Source: an uncultured Oscillospiraceae bacterium
Lineage (GTDB): Bacteria > Bacillota > Clostridia > Oscillospirales > Acutalibacteraceae
DNA: 64,000 nt
Direction: 5' to 3'
Assembly (NCBI GenBank): GCA_948471095.1
Contig: CAOKRG010000001.1
Span: forward strand, 59,943 to 123,942
This document shows positions 43,895 to 52,452 of the stretch, one piece after another. The notes under the pieces were generated by a model, which was given only the letters and a program-made list of their open reading frames with translations, ran no database searches and had not been told where the DNA came from. A program made the position numbers and the translations under genes. Numbering within the stretch: the stretch's first letter is position 1; every line of letters begins with the position of its first letter.

Positions 43895-44121
43895 GAACCT
43901 TTCTGAAGAGAAGGTTCCGACTTCATTACCAATGAAGTCGCAGAATCTCCAAAGACTTTTATGTCGTTACGCAGGGTAAGAGGAAAGGGCTGAGTGCTCA
44001 TTTTAAGGCCCTGGCTGAGGCTTGGGCGCTGGCGCTTAAGAATCTTTCTGAAGAGAAGGTTCCGACTTCATTACCAATGAAGTCGCAGAATCTCCAAAGA
44101 CTTTTACATCGTTACGCGGGG
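43891..44121 (+). repeat. family B hairpin repeat, two copies in tandem (145-bp period)
   Basis: Copies at 43891-43976 and 44036-44121. Each has TTAAGAAYCTTTCTGAAGAG, then AAGGTTCCGACTTCATTACC, then AATGAAGTCGCAGAATCTCC and AAAGACTTTTAYRTCGTTAC, followed by GCGCTCGGTTTGAGGC-type sequence. Two hairpins are visible: GAACCTT..AAGGTTC and GACTTCATT-ACC-AATGAAGTC. The first copy starts at the GH32 stop codon. Confidence 0.8.
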
Positions 44122-44242
44122 TGGGAAGAGTCGGCTGGGCGCTCGGTTTGAGGCAAGAAGCGACTCATTGGCGTTGTCAACGTGTCGCGCTCCGGCCTAA
44201 ACCGAGCGGAAAGCCTGCGCCTCACACCCACGATAAACGTGT

Positions 44243-44396
44243 AAAAGTTTCGTCAACCTTTTCAAGAGGTGGACGAGTTATCCCTTGGATAACTCGTGGG
44301 TTCTTAGGGGGTGAGCGTCTGCCAGCGGCAGACAAGCCGCGAACCGACCGAGGCGGAGCCGAGACCCAGAGCCCCTAAGCCGCCGGAGGCCGCTCC
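44243..44396 (+). repeat. family A repeat, 154-bp copy identical to that at 46273-46426
   Basis: Contains AAAAGTTTCGTCAACCTTTT, an 11-bp hairpin ACGAGTTATCC-CTT-GGATAACTCGT, GTTCTTAGGGGG, hairpin GTCTGCCAGCGGCAGAC (44317-44333), GAACCGACCGAGGCGGAGCC and CCCCTAAGCCGCCGGAGGCC. By eye it is the same base for base as the second copy 2.0 kb away. Confidence 0.85.
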
Positions 44397-44420
44397 CTAT
44401 TTTGGGTCTGGAAAGGCTGG

Positions 44421-44657
44421 ATGCTTATGAAAGAAAAAATCGAGAAAGTAGTCCGGGTTGTTTTGGGACTGGGGCTGGGCGTGTTCATTGGGCGCAGCTT
44501 GTGGCTTTGGCGGGACGTGAGCGCCCGTCCAGAGCTCTATGAGGCCAATTCCGCTCCCTGGTATACTCCGCTCCTGATCGAGGGCGGCGTGCTGGCGGCG
44601 CTGATTCTGCTTGGCATGCTGGTCCTTTGGCTGCTGGGTCGGAGGAAGGACAAATGA
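44421..44657 (+). CDS. small two-helix membrane protein
   Basis: A 78-residue protein with two hydrophobic helices (about residues 11-29 and 50-71) separated by WRDVSARPELYEANSAPWYT and ending in RRKDK, so both ends are probably cytosolic. No family recognised. Start may be ATG 44421 or ATG 44427, with AAAGG upstream. The stop overlaps the next start by four bases (ATGA), so it is coupled to the phosphotransferase gene. Confidence 0.65.
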   Translation: MLMKEKIEKVVRVVLGLGLGVFIGRSLWLWRDVSARPELYEANSAPWYTPLLIEGGVLAALILLGMLVLWLLGRRKDK

Positions 44658-45556
44658 GCGGCGTGTATTGGGAGCCCGCCGGGGAGGAAATCCGGGCCCT
44701 GGCCGGAGACGTCTTGGGCCGCAAGCCCCTGGCGGTCCAGCGCTTCTGCGACAGCGACGGGGAGTACCAGCGAAAATATAACGTGTACCTCGTCTCCGCC
44801 GGCGGGAGGGAGTATGTGCTGAAAAAGTCAAGTCCGTGGGAAGCGGAGCTGTATGAAAAATACCTGCCCGGCCTGCCCGCCCCGGCGTGCCTGGGCCGCG
44901 CCCGGCAAGACGGCGCCTGCTGGCTGCTGCTGGAATATGTGCCGGGGCCAGACCTGCGGCGTTTCAACCGGGAGATGGCCCTGGCGGCGGCGGAAAGCCT
45001 GGCCCAGGTCCAGAACGCCTTCTGGGGCACGGACCAGGACCCGGAACGGTTCCTCCGCTATCAAAGCCGGATTGAGAAGCGGGCCCAGTGCCTCGCCGGG
45101 GAGCCGGAGCTGGCGGCGGCTTACCGGGTCTTCCTGGACCGCCAGCGGGAGTGCCCCCGCACCCTGTGCCACGGCGACTTTTTGCAGCTCAACGGCGTGT
45201 TCTGCCAGGGGCGCGCCGTGTTGATCGACTGGGCCTTTGGCGGGGTGATGCCTTATTCTCTGGACATTGCCCGGCTCATCGCCCACGGGAACCCCAGCGG
45301 CGAGCCGGGGGGCTTTCCCTTCTATATGGACCGCCCCCTGCGGGAGCTCTTTGTGGGCCGGGTCTACGAAAAGCTGGAGCACAAGCCGGACTGGGAGCAA
45401 TACTGCCTGGATATCCGCCTGGCCGTGCTCAACGAGTATGTGGAGTTTTTGGAAGGGGACCTTCTGGACCCGGACCTGGACCGGCGGGAGCTGGAGGCCG
45501 GGTACTACTACCGGCGGGCCAGAAGAACGGCGGAAAGCATTTTAAAGCCGCAATGA
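44654..45556 (+). CDS. APH-family phosphotransferase
   Basis: A 300-residue protein with the aminoglycoside/choline kinase fold. An N-lobe Lys region (YVLKKSSPWEAELYE near 56), hinge LLLEYVPGPDLRRFN near 92, Brenner-type catalytic loop TLCHGDFLQLNGVF near 172 and LIDWAFGG near 193 (Mg-binding Asp) are all present, so it should be active. The substrate may be a small hydroxyl compound or antibiotic, and resistance cannot be inferred. A second member of this superfamily is at 59210. Confidence 0.82.
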   Translation: MSGVYWEPAGEEIRALAGDVLGRKPLAVQRFCDSDGEYQRKYNVYLVSAGGREYVLKKSSPWEAELYEKYLPGLPAPACLGRARQDGACWLLLEYVPGPDLRRFNREMALAAAESLAQVQNAFWGTDQDPERFLRYQSRIEKRAQCLAGEPELAAAYRVFLDRQRECPRTLCHGDFLQLNGVFCQGRAVLIDWAFGGVMPYSLDIARLIAHGNPSGEPGGFPFYMDRPLRELFVGRVYEKLEHKPDWEQYCLDIRLAVLNEYVEFLEGDLLDPDLDRRELEAGYYYRRARRTAESILKPQ

Positions 45557-45572
45557 GGAAAGGAGAGGCCAT

Positions 45573-46172
45573 ATGGACCTGACAAAATTTGCGTGGACCC
45601 GGGAGCCGGAAGGCTGGGCCCTTTTGGAAGACGGCCTGGAGATCGTCACCCGGCCCCGCACGGACCTGTGGCAGCGGACCTATTATCATTTTCAAAACGA
45701 CAACGCCCCGGTGTTCCAGATGGAGACGGAGGAGAAGTATTTCAGCTTTGTGGCAAAGGCGGATTTTTCAGACAGCGGCCACCGCTTCGACCAGTGCGGC
45801 ATTGTGATGTATCTGAACAGCGAGAACTGGCTGAAAGCCTCGGTGGAGTATGAAAATCAGGAATACCAGCACCTGGGCAGCGTGGTGACCAACCAGGGGT
45901 ACTCCGACTGGGCCACCACGGAGATCCCCGCCACGGTGAAAGCCATGTGGTACCGTCTGAGCCGCCGGGAGGACGACTACCGAATCGAGTGCTCGGAGGA
46001 CGGGGTCCGCTTCCGGCAGATGCGGGTGTGCCACCTGCACGAGGGCGGGGGAAAGGTACGGTTCGGCGTGTACGCCTGCTCGCCGGAGGACTCCTCCTTC
46101 CGGGCCAGGTTCTCCCATTTACAGCTTCTAGACTGCCAATGGCCCGCCCACGACGGCCAGCCGCCGGACTGA
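45573..46172 (+). CDS. DUF1349 family protein (concanavalin-like)
   Basis: A 199-residue beta-rich protein matching DUF1349: WTREPEGWALLEDGLEIVTR near the start, YFSFVAKADFSDSGHRFDQC near 52-71, GIVMYLNSENWLKASVEYEN near 72-91 and a C-terminal VRFGVYACSPEDSSFRARFS. The fold is a lectin/glucanase-like sandwich that may bind carbohydrate. Related yeast proteins are unassigned regulators. No signal peptide. AAAGGAGAGG precedes the start, 16 bases after the phosphotransferase stop. Confidence 0.87.
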   Translation: MDLTKFAWTREPEGWALLEDGLEIVTRPRTDLWQRTYYHFQNDNAPVFQMETEEKYFSFVAKADFSDSGHRFDQCGIVMYLNSENWLKASVEYENQEYQHLGSVVTNQGYSDWATTEIPATVKAMWYRLSRREDDYRIECSEDGVRFRQMRVCHLHEGGGKVRFGVYACSPEDSSFRARFSHLQLLDCQWPAHDGQPPD

Positions 46173-46204
46173 GAGGCTGCGCCGAAGGATTTTGCGTGGG
46201 TGTT

Positions 46205-46426
46205 CGAACAACTTTTGGTAGTGTAAAAACGCACATTTTAGGAAAAGCAGAAAGCCCCTTAAACGCAACATCAAAAGTTTCGTCAACCTTTTCAAGAGGT
46301 GGACGAGTTATCCCTTGGATAACTCGTGGGTTCTTAGGGGGTGAGCGTCTGCCAGCGGCAGACAAGCCGCGAACCGACCGAGGCGGAGCCGAGACCCAGA
46401 GCCCCTAAGCCGCCGGAGGCCGCTCC
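46205..46426 (+). repeat. family A repeat with complete left part, second identical 154-bp copy
   Basis: A left portion (AAAAACGCACATTTTAGGAA, AAGCCCCTTAAACGCAACAT) precedes 46273-46426, which matches 44243-44396 without visible differences. The hairpin GTCTGCCAGCGGCAGAC lies at 46347-46363. Confidence 0.82.
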
Positions 46427-46466
46427 GCATGACTTCAAAAAACGGCACCCTTAAAGGAGGAATCCC

Positions 46467-47132
46467 ATGGACCGGCAGAAAGTGGCGGAATGGATCGCCT
46501 TGACCTACAACGCGGACCCGGAGTTTCCCTGGGCGGACTCGCCGGAGAGCATGGTGTTCCGCCACAGGGGGAACGGGAAATGGTTCGCCCTGGTGATGGA
46601 AGTCCCTCGGGAGAAGCTGGGCCTGGCCGGAAGCGGCGGGACGGACGTTCTCAACGTGAAGGGGGACCCGCTGATGATCGGATCCCTGCGGGGAGAGCCT
46701 GGGGTGCTCCCCGCCTACCACATGAATAAGGAGCACTGGGTCTCCCTGGTCCTGGACACGGTGGAGGAGGAACGGCTCAAGATGCTGCTGGACGTCAGCT
46801 TCGCGCTGACGTCCCCGAAAGCAAAACGGAAGAAAGGTCCGGCCGGCTTGGCCTCTATGAAAAACATCGGTAAGGAACTGGCCCGCAAGCTGACGCGGGT
46901 GGGGGTGGATTCTCCCGAAAAGCTTTTGGCATTGGGGGCGAAAGAGGCCTTTGCCCGGATGAAGGAGGCCTATCCAAACGTCTGCCTGGTGCATTTATAT
47001 GCCCTGGAGGGAGCGGTGGAGGGCGTGGATTACAGCGCCCTGCCCCAGGAGGTTAAGGCGGATTTAAAGGCATTCAGCGATTCTTTGAAAGAGAAACAGA
47101 GAGGGGGAATACCATGCGGAATGGATTTATGA
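46467..47132 (+). CDS. MmcQ/YjbR-like protein with TfoX C-terminal-like domain
   Basis: A 221-residue two-domain protein. Residues 1-115 match the MmcQ/YjbR family, a CyaY-like fold sometimes near DNA (ADSPESMVFRHRGNGKWFAL, VLNVKGDPLMIGSLRGEPGV). Residues 125-205 match the TfoX C-terminal helix-hairpin-helix domain (LASMKNIGKELARKLTRVGV, KEAFARMKEAYPNVCLVHLY). The combination hints at nucleic-acid binding. AAAGGAGG precedes the start. The end overlaps the cupin gene by 19 bases. Confidence 0.83.
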   Translation: MDRQKVAEWIALTYNADPEFPWADSPESMVFRHRGNGKWFALVMEVPREKLGLAGSGGTDVLNVKGDPLMIGSLRGEPGVLPAYHMNKEHWVSLVLDTVEEERLKMLLDVSFALTSPKAKRKKGPAGLASMKNIGKELARKLTRVGVDSPEKLLALGAKEAFARMKEAYPNVCLVHLYALEGAVEGVDYSALPQEVKADLKAFSDSLKEKQRGGIPCGMDL

Positions 47133-47434
47133 CGCCGGAGGGACACGAGAATTTTGAAGCGAAGAAATTGTTTGACTTTGGCGCGGATAGCCCGCGGCTG
47201 CAATGGTCCGCCCTGGCCTACATCCAGCGGGGCGGCGGCGGACCCGCCGGCGGCCACCGGCATGAAAGCGGGCATATGTTTATTGTCACCGAAGGAGAAG
47301 TTCGGGTGATGGTGGGAGAAGAGGCCCACACCGTTCATAAGGACGAAAGCTTTGTGGTAGCTGGCGGGGCCCTTCATTCCATATGGAATGACAGGGAGGA
47401 AACAGCCAAGGTGATCAAGCTCAATGTGCTTTGA
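47114..47434 (+). CDS. cupin-domain protein
   Basis: A 106-residue single cupin barrel. Metal-ligand motifs are present: GGHRHESGHMFIVTEGEV near 47-64 (two His and a Glu-like position) and GGALHSIWND near 86. Such proteins bind metal and a small ligand, and the reaction is unknown. A GAGGGGG site lies inside the preceding gene, so expression is coupled to it. Confidence 0.85.
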   Translation: MRNGFMTPEGHENFEAKKLFDFGADSPRLQWSALAYIQRGGGGPAGGHRHESGHMFIVTEGEVRVMVGEEAHTVHKDESFVVAGGALHSIWNDREETAKVIKLNVL

Positions 47435-47491
47435 ATAGGGCCCAAAACCGCTTCGAATATTTGCCAAGCCTTTGTACATAAGGGGGAGAAC

Positions 47492-48064
47492 ATGAAACTA
47501 TATGCCGCGCGCCATGGACAGACCATTTGGAACGCACAGAACCGAATATGCGGACGCACCGATGTGGAGCTGACGGAGGAGGGAATCCAGCAGGCAAAGA
47601 TATTGGCCGCCGCTGTGGAAAAATGCGCGGTGGACGTCATATTGTCTTCTCCGTTAAAGCGGGCCCGGGACACCAGCCAGATCGTCGCGGAACATAACCG
47701 GATCCCTGTGCTGGTCGAGGACCGGCTGACCGAGCAGGATTACGGAATCTACGAAGGGGTGGACGGGAAGAATCCCGCCTTTTTGGAAAATAAACGGCAG
47801 TTCGCGTACCGGTATCCCCAGGGCGAGTCTATGATGCTGGCGGCGTGCCGGGTTTATGGGCTGCTTGACCAAGTCAAAGAGCGGTATAAGGGCAGAAATG
47901 TTTTGGTTATCTCCCATGGCGGCGTGTGCCGCATCATCCGCACGTATTTTATGGATATGACCAATGAGGAATTCTTTCGCTACACTTTGGGAAATGGAAA
48001 AATAGAAGAATACGAGTGGCCGGAATATCCCGGCCGCGCGGGAGAGGAATGCAGAAAGCCATGA
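47492..48064 (+). CDS. histidine phosphatase (phosphoglycerate mutase-like)
   Basis: A 190-residue histidine phosphatase superfamily member. The phosphohistidine motif [10 protein letters not shown] is at residues 5-14, [12 protein letters not shown] near 55 supplies an Arg, EQDYGIYEG near 83 the acid, and VISHGGVCR near 136 the second His. Size and motif fit broad-specificity phosphatases (GpmB/CobC-like) more than true mutases. GGGGGAG precedes the start. The stop overlaps the ruvB start (ATGA). Confidence 0.9.
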   Translation: MKLYAARHGQTIWNAQNRICGRTDVELTEEGIQQAKILAAAVEKCAVDVILSSPLKRARDTSQIVAEHNRIPVLVEDRLTEQDYGIYEGVDGKNPAFLENKRQFAYRYPQGESMMLAACRVYGLLDQVKERYKGRNVLVISHGGVCRIIRTYFMDMTNEEFFRYTLGNGKIEEYEWPEYPGRAGEECRKP

Positions 48065-49170
48065 TAGAGAAAAGCGGCGGAAAGGGCTCTGGGGAGTACG
48101 GCATTGACTGGGACGCCCAGGACCAGGAGCTGGACCTGGAAAACCGGCTGACGGACACGGGGTATATCCCCGGCGACCAGGAGGTGGAGAACCCCCTGCG
48201 GCCCCGGACCTTTGCCGAGTACATCGGCCAGGAAAAGGTAAAGGAAAACCTGAAAATTTACATCGAGGCCGCGAAAAGCCGCAAGGAGACCTTGGACCAT
48301 GTGCTGCTCTACGGCCCGCCGGGCCTGGGCAAAACCACCCTGGCGGGCATTGTGGCCAACGAGCTGGGGGTCAGCCTGCGGATTACCAGCGGCCCGGCCA
48401 TTGAAAAGCCCGGGGACCTGGCGGCGCTTTTAACCAACCTCTCCCCCGGCGACGTGCTGTTTATCGACGAGGTCCACCGCCTGCCCCGGACGGTGGAGGA
48501 AATCCTCTATCCGGCCATGGAGGACTTCGCCCTGGACATCATCACCGGCAAGGGACAGATGGCGGCCTCCTACCACCTGCCCCTGCCCAAGTTCACCCTG
48601 GTGGGGGCCACCACCAGAGCCGGGCAGCTCTCGGCCCCCCTGCGGGACCGGTTTGGGGTGGTGCTGCGGCTGGAGCTCTACTCCCCCCGGGAGCTGGGGC
48701 TCATTGTACAGCGCAGCGCCCGGATTTTAAAGGCGGAGATCGAGGGGGACGCGGCCCTGGAGCTGGCCTCCCGCAGCCGGGGCACGCCCCGCATTGCCAA
48801 CCGGCTTTTAAAGCGGGTGCGGGACTTTGCGGAGGTGATGAGCGGGGGGGTTGTCACCCTGAACACCGCCCAGATCGCCCTGGACCGGATGGAGATCGAC
48901 GAGCTGGGCCTGGACCTGAGCGACCGGAACATGCTCGCGGCCATCATCAAGAACTACGGCGGCGGGCCGGTGGGCTTGGAAACCCTGGCCGCGGCCATCG
49001 GCGAAGAGGCCGTCACCATCGAGGACGTGAACGAACCCTACCTGATGCAGATCGGCTTTCTGACCCGCACGCCCCGGGGGCGCTGCGTCACCCCGGCGGC
49101 CTGCGCCCACTTGGGGCTCCCCCTGCCCTCCCGCCTGCGGGTAGAGGAGGACCCGCAGCTGCGGCTTTAA
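48061..49170 (+). CDS. ruvB: Holliday junction branch migration ATPase RuvB
   Basis: AAA+ motor of the RuvAB complex. The 369 residues include [20 protein letters not shown] near 44, Walker [12 protein letters not shown] near 82, Walker [10 protein letters not shown] near 132, sensor 1 [18 protein letters not shown] near 181 and a C-terminal winged helix ([17 protein letters not shown]). The N-terminal 40 residues are longer and more acidic than usual. ATG 48061 is chosen for its ATGA overlap with the phosphatase. An ATG 12 bases earlier is possible. ruvA and ruvC are not adjacent, unlike the common ruvAB pair. Confidence 0.97.
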   Translation: MIEKSGGKGSGEYGIDWDAQDQELDLENRLTDTGYIPGDQEVENPLRPRTFAEYIGQEKVKENLKIYIEAAKSRKETLDHVLLYGPPGLGKTTLAGIVANELGVSLRITSGPAIEKPGDLAALLTNLSPGDVLFIDEVHRLPRTVEEILYPAMEDFALDIITGKGQMAASYHLPLPKFTLVGATTRAGQLSAPLRDRFGVVLRLELYSPRELGLIVQRSARILKAEIEGDAALELASRSRGTPRIANRLLKRVRDFAEVMSGGVVTLNTAQIALDRMEIDELGLDLSDRNMLAAIIKNYGGGPVGLETLAAAIGEEAVTIEDVNEPYLMQIGFLTRTPRGRCVTPAACAHLGLPLPSRLRVEEDPQLRL

Positions 49171-49207
49171 GGCTGCCTTTGGCGGCTTTTCAGACGGCCC
49201 CCAACGG

Positions 49208-49335
49208 CTTAAAAACCTTCCTGAAGAGAAGGTCCCTACTTCATCGAAGAGGAAGTAGCAGGATCCCCAAAGACTTTTGGATCGTTACGCGGGATGGGAG
49301 GAGAGAGCTGGGTGCTCGTTTTGGGGGCTCGTCTT
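49208..49335 (+). repeat. family B hairpin repeat with changed stems
   Basis: TTAAAAACCTTCCTGAAGAG, AAGGTCCCTACTTCATCGAA, GAGGAAGTAGCAGGATCCCC and AAAGACTTTTGGATCGTTAC. The second stem reads CTACTTC/GAAGTAG where other copies have CGACTTC/GAAGTCG. The rest of this 329-base gap is an AT-rich stretch with a 14-bp palindrome TTATATTAATATAA (49458-49471), probably the promoter area of the next gene. Confidence 0.75.
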
Positions 49336-49499
49336 GATTTTGAGGAAAACGTGGGACTTGTGGCGCGGAGGAGGCTTGGGGCGGACAGGACGCCGTCCGG
49401 GCCGGGCCCGCCGCTTGTCTCTTTAAAACGGCTTTCCCGCTTGCAATTTTTGGCATTTTATATTAATATAATAACTTGAAACAACAGGAAGGTGATACC

Positions 49500-50126
49500 A
49501 TGGTCGATATCTGCCCCCAATGTGGGAACTGCGCCTGGGGAAAGAAAGTGGCGGGCAGCGTGATCTTTTGCCCGGAATGCGGGGCCCAGTGGGAATTTTT
49601 AAAGCTGCCCCTCTTTGTGGTAGCCGGGGCCAGCGGGGTGGGAAAGACCTCTACCGTCCAGGCCTTGCAGGGAATGACCCAAGACTTTGTGTGCATGGAC
49701 GCGGACTTTTTTTACAATATCACGCCCCACGAGACCGAGGACGACTACATGGCCCAAAACGAGCAGATGGCCCTGTTCAGCCGGAACATCATGCAGTGCG
49801 GCAAGCCGGTGGTGTGGGCCCGGGCGGGGAACCTGGGCATGCTGGACCAGGGCTACGGCCCCCGGTTTTTCAGCGGCATTTTCGTGCTGGCCCTGACCTG
49901 CTCCGAGGAAGAGCTCCGGCGGCGGATGACCCAGGGCCGGGGCATTACGGACGAGGGATGGATTCAGAGCTCCGTGGACTACAACCGCTGGTTCCAAGAG
50001 CATGAGTACGCCCGGGGCGTGCGCTTTGAGCGGCTGGACGTGAGCGGGCTTTCCGTAAAGGAGGCGGCAGCGGCCGTGGAGGCCTGGATGAAGGAAAAGT
50101 GGGACCCGCATAAACGGGGAATATAA
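49500..50126 (+). CDS. P-loop kinase-like protein with N-terminal zinc ribbon
   Basis: A 208-residue protein. Residues 1-35 form a zinc ribbon (CPQCGNCAWG, then FCPECGAQW, i.e. CX2C plus CX2C). Residues 38-200 are a P-loop fold: Walker A VVAGASGVGKTSTVQALQ near 40, CMDADFFYNITP near 67 (Asp metal site), and a lid-like CSEEELRRRMTQGRGI. This resembles small nucleotide or shikimate-type kinases, with unknown substrate. ATG 49500 with GGAAGGTG is preferred to an upstream TTG. Confidence 0.75.
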   Translation: MVDICPQCGNCAWGKKVAGSVIFCPECGAQWEFLKLPLFVVAGASGVGKTSTVQALQGMTQDFVCMDADFFYNITPHETEDDYMAQNEQMALFSRNIMQCGKPVVWARAGNLGMLDQGYGPRFFSGIFVLALTCSEEELRRRMTQGRGITDEGWIQSSVDYNRWFQEHEYARGVRFERLDVSGLSVKEAAAAVEAWMKEKWDPHKRGI

Positions 50127-50219
50127 ATAGAACATAGGAATAGGCTGGGGCGCGCAACCCCCGTAAGCCTTTTGAGGCATGAGGCATATCGCAAATTTAT
50201 AAAGCAGAGGTGTTTTTTT

Positions 50220-51572
50220 ATGGGACGGCTTTTTGGAACGGACGGAATCAGGGGCATCGCGAATAAAGATTTGACCTGCGAGCTGGCCACCCAGCTGGGC
50301 CGGGCGGCGGCGCAGGTGCTGACGAATAAATCCAACCGGCACCCCCGGGTGCTCATCGGCAAGGACACCCGGCTCTCCTCCGACATGCTGGAAAACGCCA
50401 TGGCCGCGGGCCTGTGCAGCATCGGGGCCAGCGTGGTGACGCTGGGCGTGGTGCCCACTCCCGCCGTGGCGTACCTGGTGGAGAAGTACAAGGCGGACGC
50501 GGGCATTATGATCTCCGCCAGCCACAATTCCTTTGAGTACAACGGCATCAAGATCTTCTCCGGGGACGGCTTCAAGCTGCCGGACGATTTGGAGGAGCGC
50601 ATCGAGGACATCATTCTGGGCAAGACGGACATCTCGGACCAGCTGCCCCAGGACGAGGGGCTTGGCACCGTCACCCGGGCACAGGACGCGGTAAGGGACT
50701 ATATCGACCATGTGAAGAGCACCGTGCACTTTGCCCTGGACGGCATGAAGTTGGCCATCGACTGCGCCAACGGGTCGGCCAGCGCCACGGCGGAGGCCCT
50801 GTTCACCGAGCTGGGGGCCCAGGTCACCATGCTGAACCAGAGCCCGGACGGAATCAACGTGAACGACAACTGCGGCTCCACCCACATGGAGGGGCTCATC
50901 GAATATGTGAAGAACCATGAACTGGACGCCGGCGTGGCCTTCGACGGGGACGCGGACCGCTGCCTGATGGTGGACGAGGCGGGCAATTTTGTGGACGGCG
51001 ACTTCATCATGGCCATCTGCGCCCTGGACATGAAGAGCCGGGGCAAGCTGAACAAAAATACCGTGGTGGGCACCATTATGACCAATATGGGCTTTCAGAA
51101 GTTCTGCGAGGAAAACGGCATGCGCTTTGAGGCCACCAAGGTGGGCGACCGCTATGTGCTGGAGCAGATGCGCCTGGAGGGCTACAGCTTTGGCGGCGAG
51201 CAGAGCGGCCACGTGATCTTCCGGGACTTTGCCACCACCGGCGACGGCCAGCTCACCGCCTGCCAGCTTTTGAGCCTTCTGCACCGGCGGCAAGGGAAGC
51301 TCTCCTCCTTGGCCACCGCCATGCAGCGCTACCCCCAGACCATGGTAAACATCCAAGTGACTCCCGAAGGCAAGCTGGCCTTTTACACCGACCAGCGGGT
51401 GCGGGCCGCCATTGAAAAGGCCACGGCGGAGCTGGGCGGCGAGGGCCGCATCATCGTGCGGCCCAGCGGCACGGAGCCCCTGCTGCGGGTGATGGTGGAG
51501 GGCCGGGACGAGGCCCAGATCCAGGCCCTGGCGGAGGAAGTGGCCCAGGTCATCCGGGAGGAGCTGTGCTAA
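50220..51572 (+). CDS. glmM: phosphoglucosamine mutase
   Basis: Converts glucosamine-6-phosphate to glucosamine-1-phosphate for peptidoglycan. The 450 residues contain GRLFGTDGIRGIAN at the N-terminus, the active-site Ser in IMISASHNSFEYNGIKIF near 100, the metal loop VAFDGDADRCLMVDE near 243 and the phosphate loop IIVRPSGTEPLLRVM near 405. AGAGGTG precedes the start at 50220. In many Firmicutes glmM follows cdaA-ybbR. Here the upstream neighbour is the zinc-ribbon kinase, and glmM is followed by a PHP gene 12 bases later. Confidence 0.97.
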   Translation: MGRLFGTDGIRGIANKDLTCELATQLGRAAAQVLTNKSNRHPRVLIGKDTRLSSDMLENAMAAGLCSIGASVVTLGVVPTPAVAYLVEKYKADAGIMISASHNSFEYNGIKIFSGDGFKLPDDLEERIEDIILGKTDISDQLPQDEGLGTVTRAQDAVRDYIDHVKSTVHFALDGMKLAIDCANGSASATAEALFTELGAQVTMLNQSPDGINVNDNCGSTHMEGLIEYVKNHELDAGVAFDGDADRCLMVDEAGNFVDGDFIMAICALDMKSRGKLNKNTVVGTIMTNMGFQKFCEENGMRFEATKVGDRYVLEQMRLEGYSFGGEQSGHVIFRDFATTGDGQLTACQLLSLLHRRQGKLSSLATAMQRYPQTMVNIQVTPEGKLAFYTDQRVRAAIEKATAELGGEGRIIVRPSGTEPLLRVMVEGRDEAQIQALAEEVAQVIREELC

Positions 51573-51584
51573 GAGGAGGTTCTT

Positions 51585-52451
51585 ATGAAGCGGTACGCCG
51601 ACCTGCACATCCATACCTGCCTGTCCGACGGCAGCGACACCGCGGCGCAGGCGCTGGCACTGGCCAGCAAAAATAACGTTTCTTATCTATCCATCACCGA
51701 CCATAATACGATGGCCGCATACACCCGGGAGGCCTGGGAAGCGGCAGACCGGCTGGGCCTTCGGCTGATTTCCGGAGTTGAGCTGGACACCATTTTTAAG
51801 GGAAAGCAGTTCCACCTGCTGGCATTCGGCGCCGGCACAGACAACCGGCGGCTGATAGAGGCATGCGCCCACAACGCCCGCGTACAGGAGGACAGCAACC
51901 TCTCCCTGCTGCGGCGCATGGAAAAGGACGGCCTGGACGTTCGGGAAAAGGAGTATGAGAAGTATGAGATTCCTCCGGGCCGGGGCGGCTGGAAGCTGCT
52001 CAACTACCTTTTCGACGCCGGCATGACGAAAACCCTGCTGGAAGGCCTCAAATATTATGGGCAGTACGGGGTCGACTCCGACAAAATTCCTTTTGTGGAT
52101 TTGGATGAGGCGGTCCGCATAGTGAAGGAGGCCTCCGGCGTGCCGGTGCTGGCCCACCCGGCGGAGCAGCTCCCCTATAACCCTTATGAGGCGGACCATA
52201 CTCCTTTCTGGTCCGCCCTGAACGAGCTTTTAGAGACGGGCATGGAAGGGGTCGAGTGCGTCCACCCGCTCCACAGCTTCGGCCTGCAGGAAGAGCTGGC
52301 CGCTCTGTGCCGTGAAAGGGGCCTGTTTATTTCCGGCGGAACCGATTACCACGGGGCTTTCTTCAGCAAACAAAAGCAGACCATCGGGGGGCAGATGGTG
52401 GGTGCGGATTTGGTGGGAAGGCTGATTGATTCTGTAGCGGGGAAAGGCTGA
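51585..52451 (+). CDS. PHP-domain phosphoesterase
   Basis: A 288-residue PHP-domain protein with the metal-binding motifs ADLHIHTCLSDGSD near 5, YLSITDHNTMAAY near 34, SGVELDTIFKGKQFHLLAF near 62, VLAHPAEQ near 188 and GTDYHG near 257. This is the layout of the YciV/RNase AM group, which act on nucleoside 3',5'-bisphosphates or on RNA 5' ends. Strong GAGGAGG site. It follows glmM by 12 bases and probably shares its transcript. Confidence 0.88.
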   Translation: MKRYADLHIHTCLSDGSDTAAQALALASKNNVSYLSITDHNTMAAYTREAWEAADRLGLRLISGVELDTIFKGKQFHLLAFGAGTDNRRLIEACAHNARVQEDSNLSLLRRMEKDGLDVREKEYEKYEIPPGRGGWKLLNYLFDAGMTKTLLEGLKYYGQYGVDSDKIPFVDLDEAVRIVKEASGVPVLAHPAEQLPYNPYEADHTPFWSALNELLETGMEGVECVHPLHSFGLQEELAALCRERGLFISGGTDYHGAFFSKQKQTIGGQMVGADLVGRLIDSVAGKG

Positions 52452-52452
52452 A

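Noticed and set aside
44243-46426. CRISPR-like array or integron formed by repeats at 44.2 and 46.3 kb
   Set aside because: The repeats are 154 bp, spaced by whole genes, and not regularly spaced. No cas or integrase gene is present.
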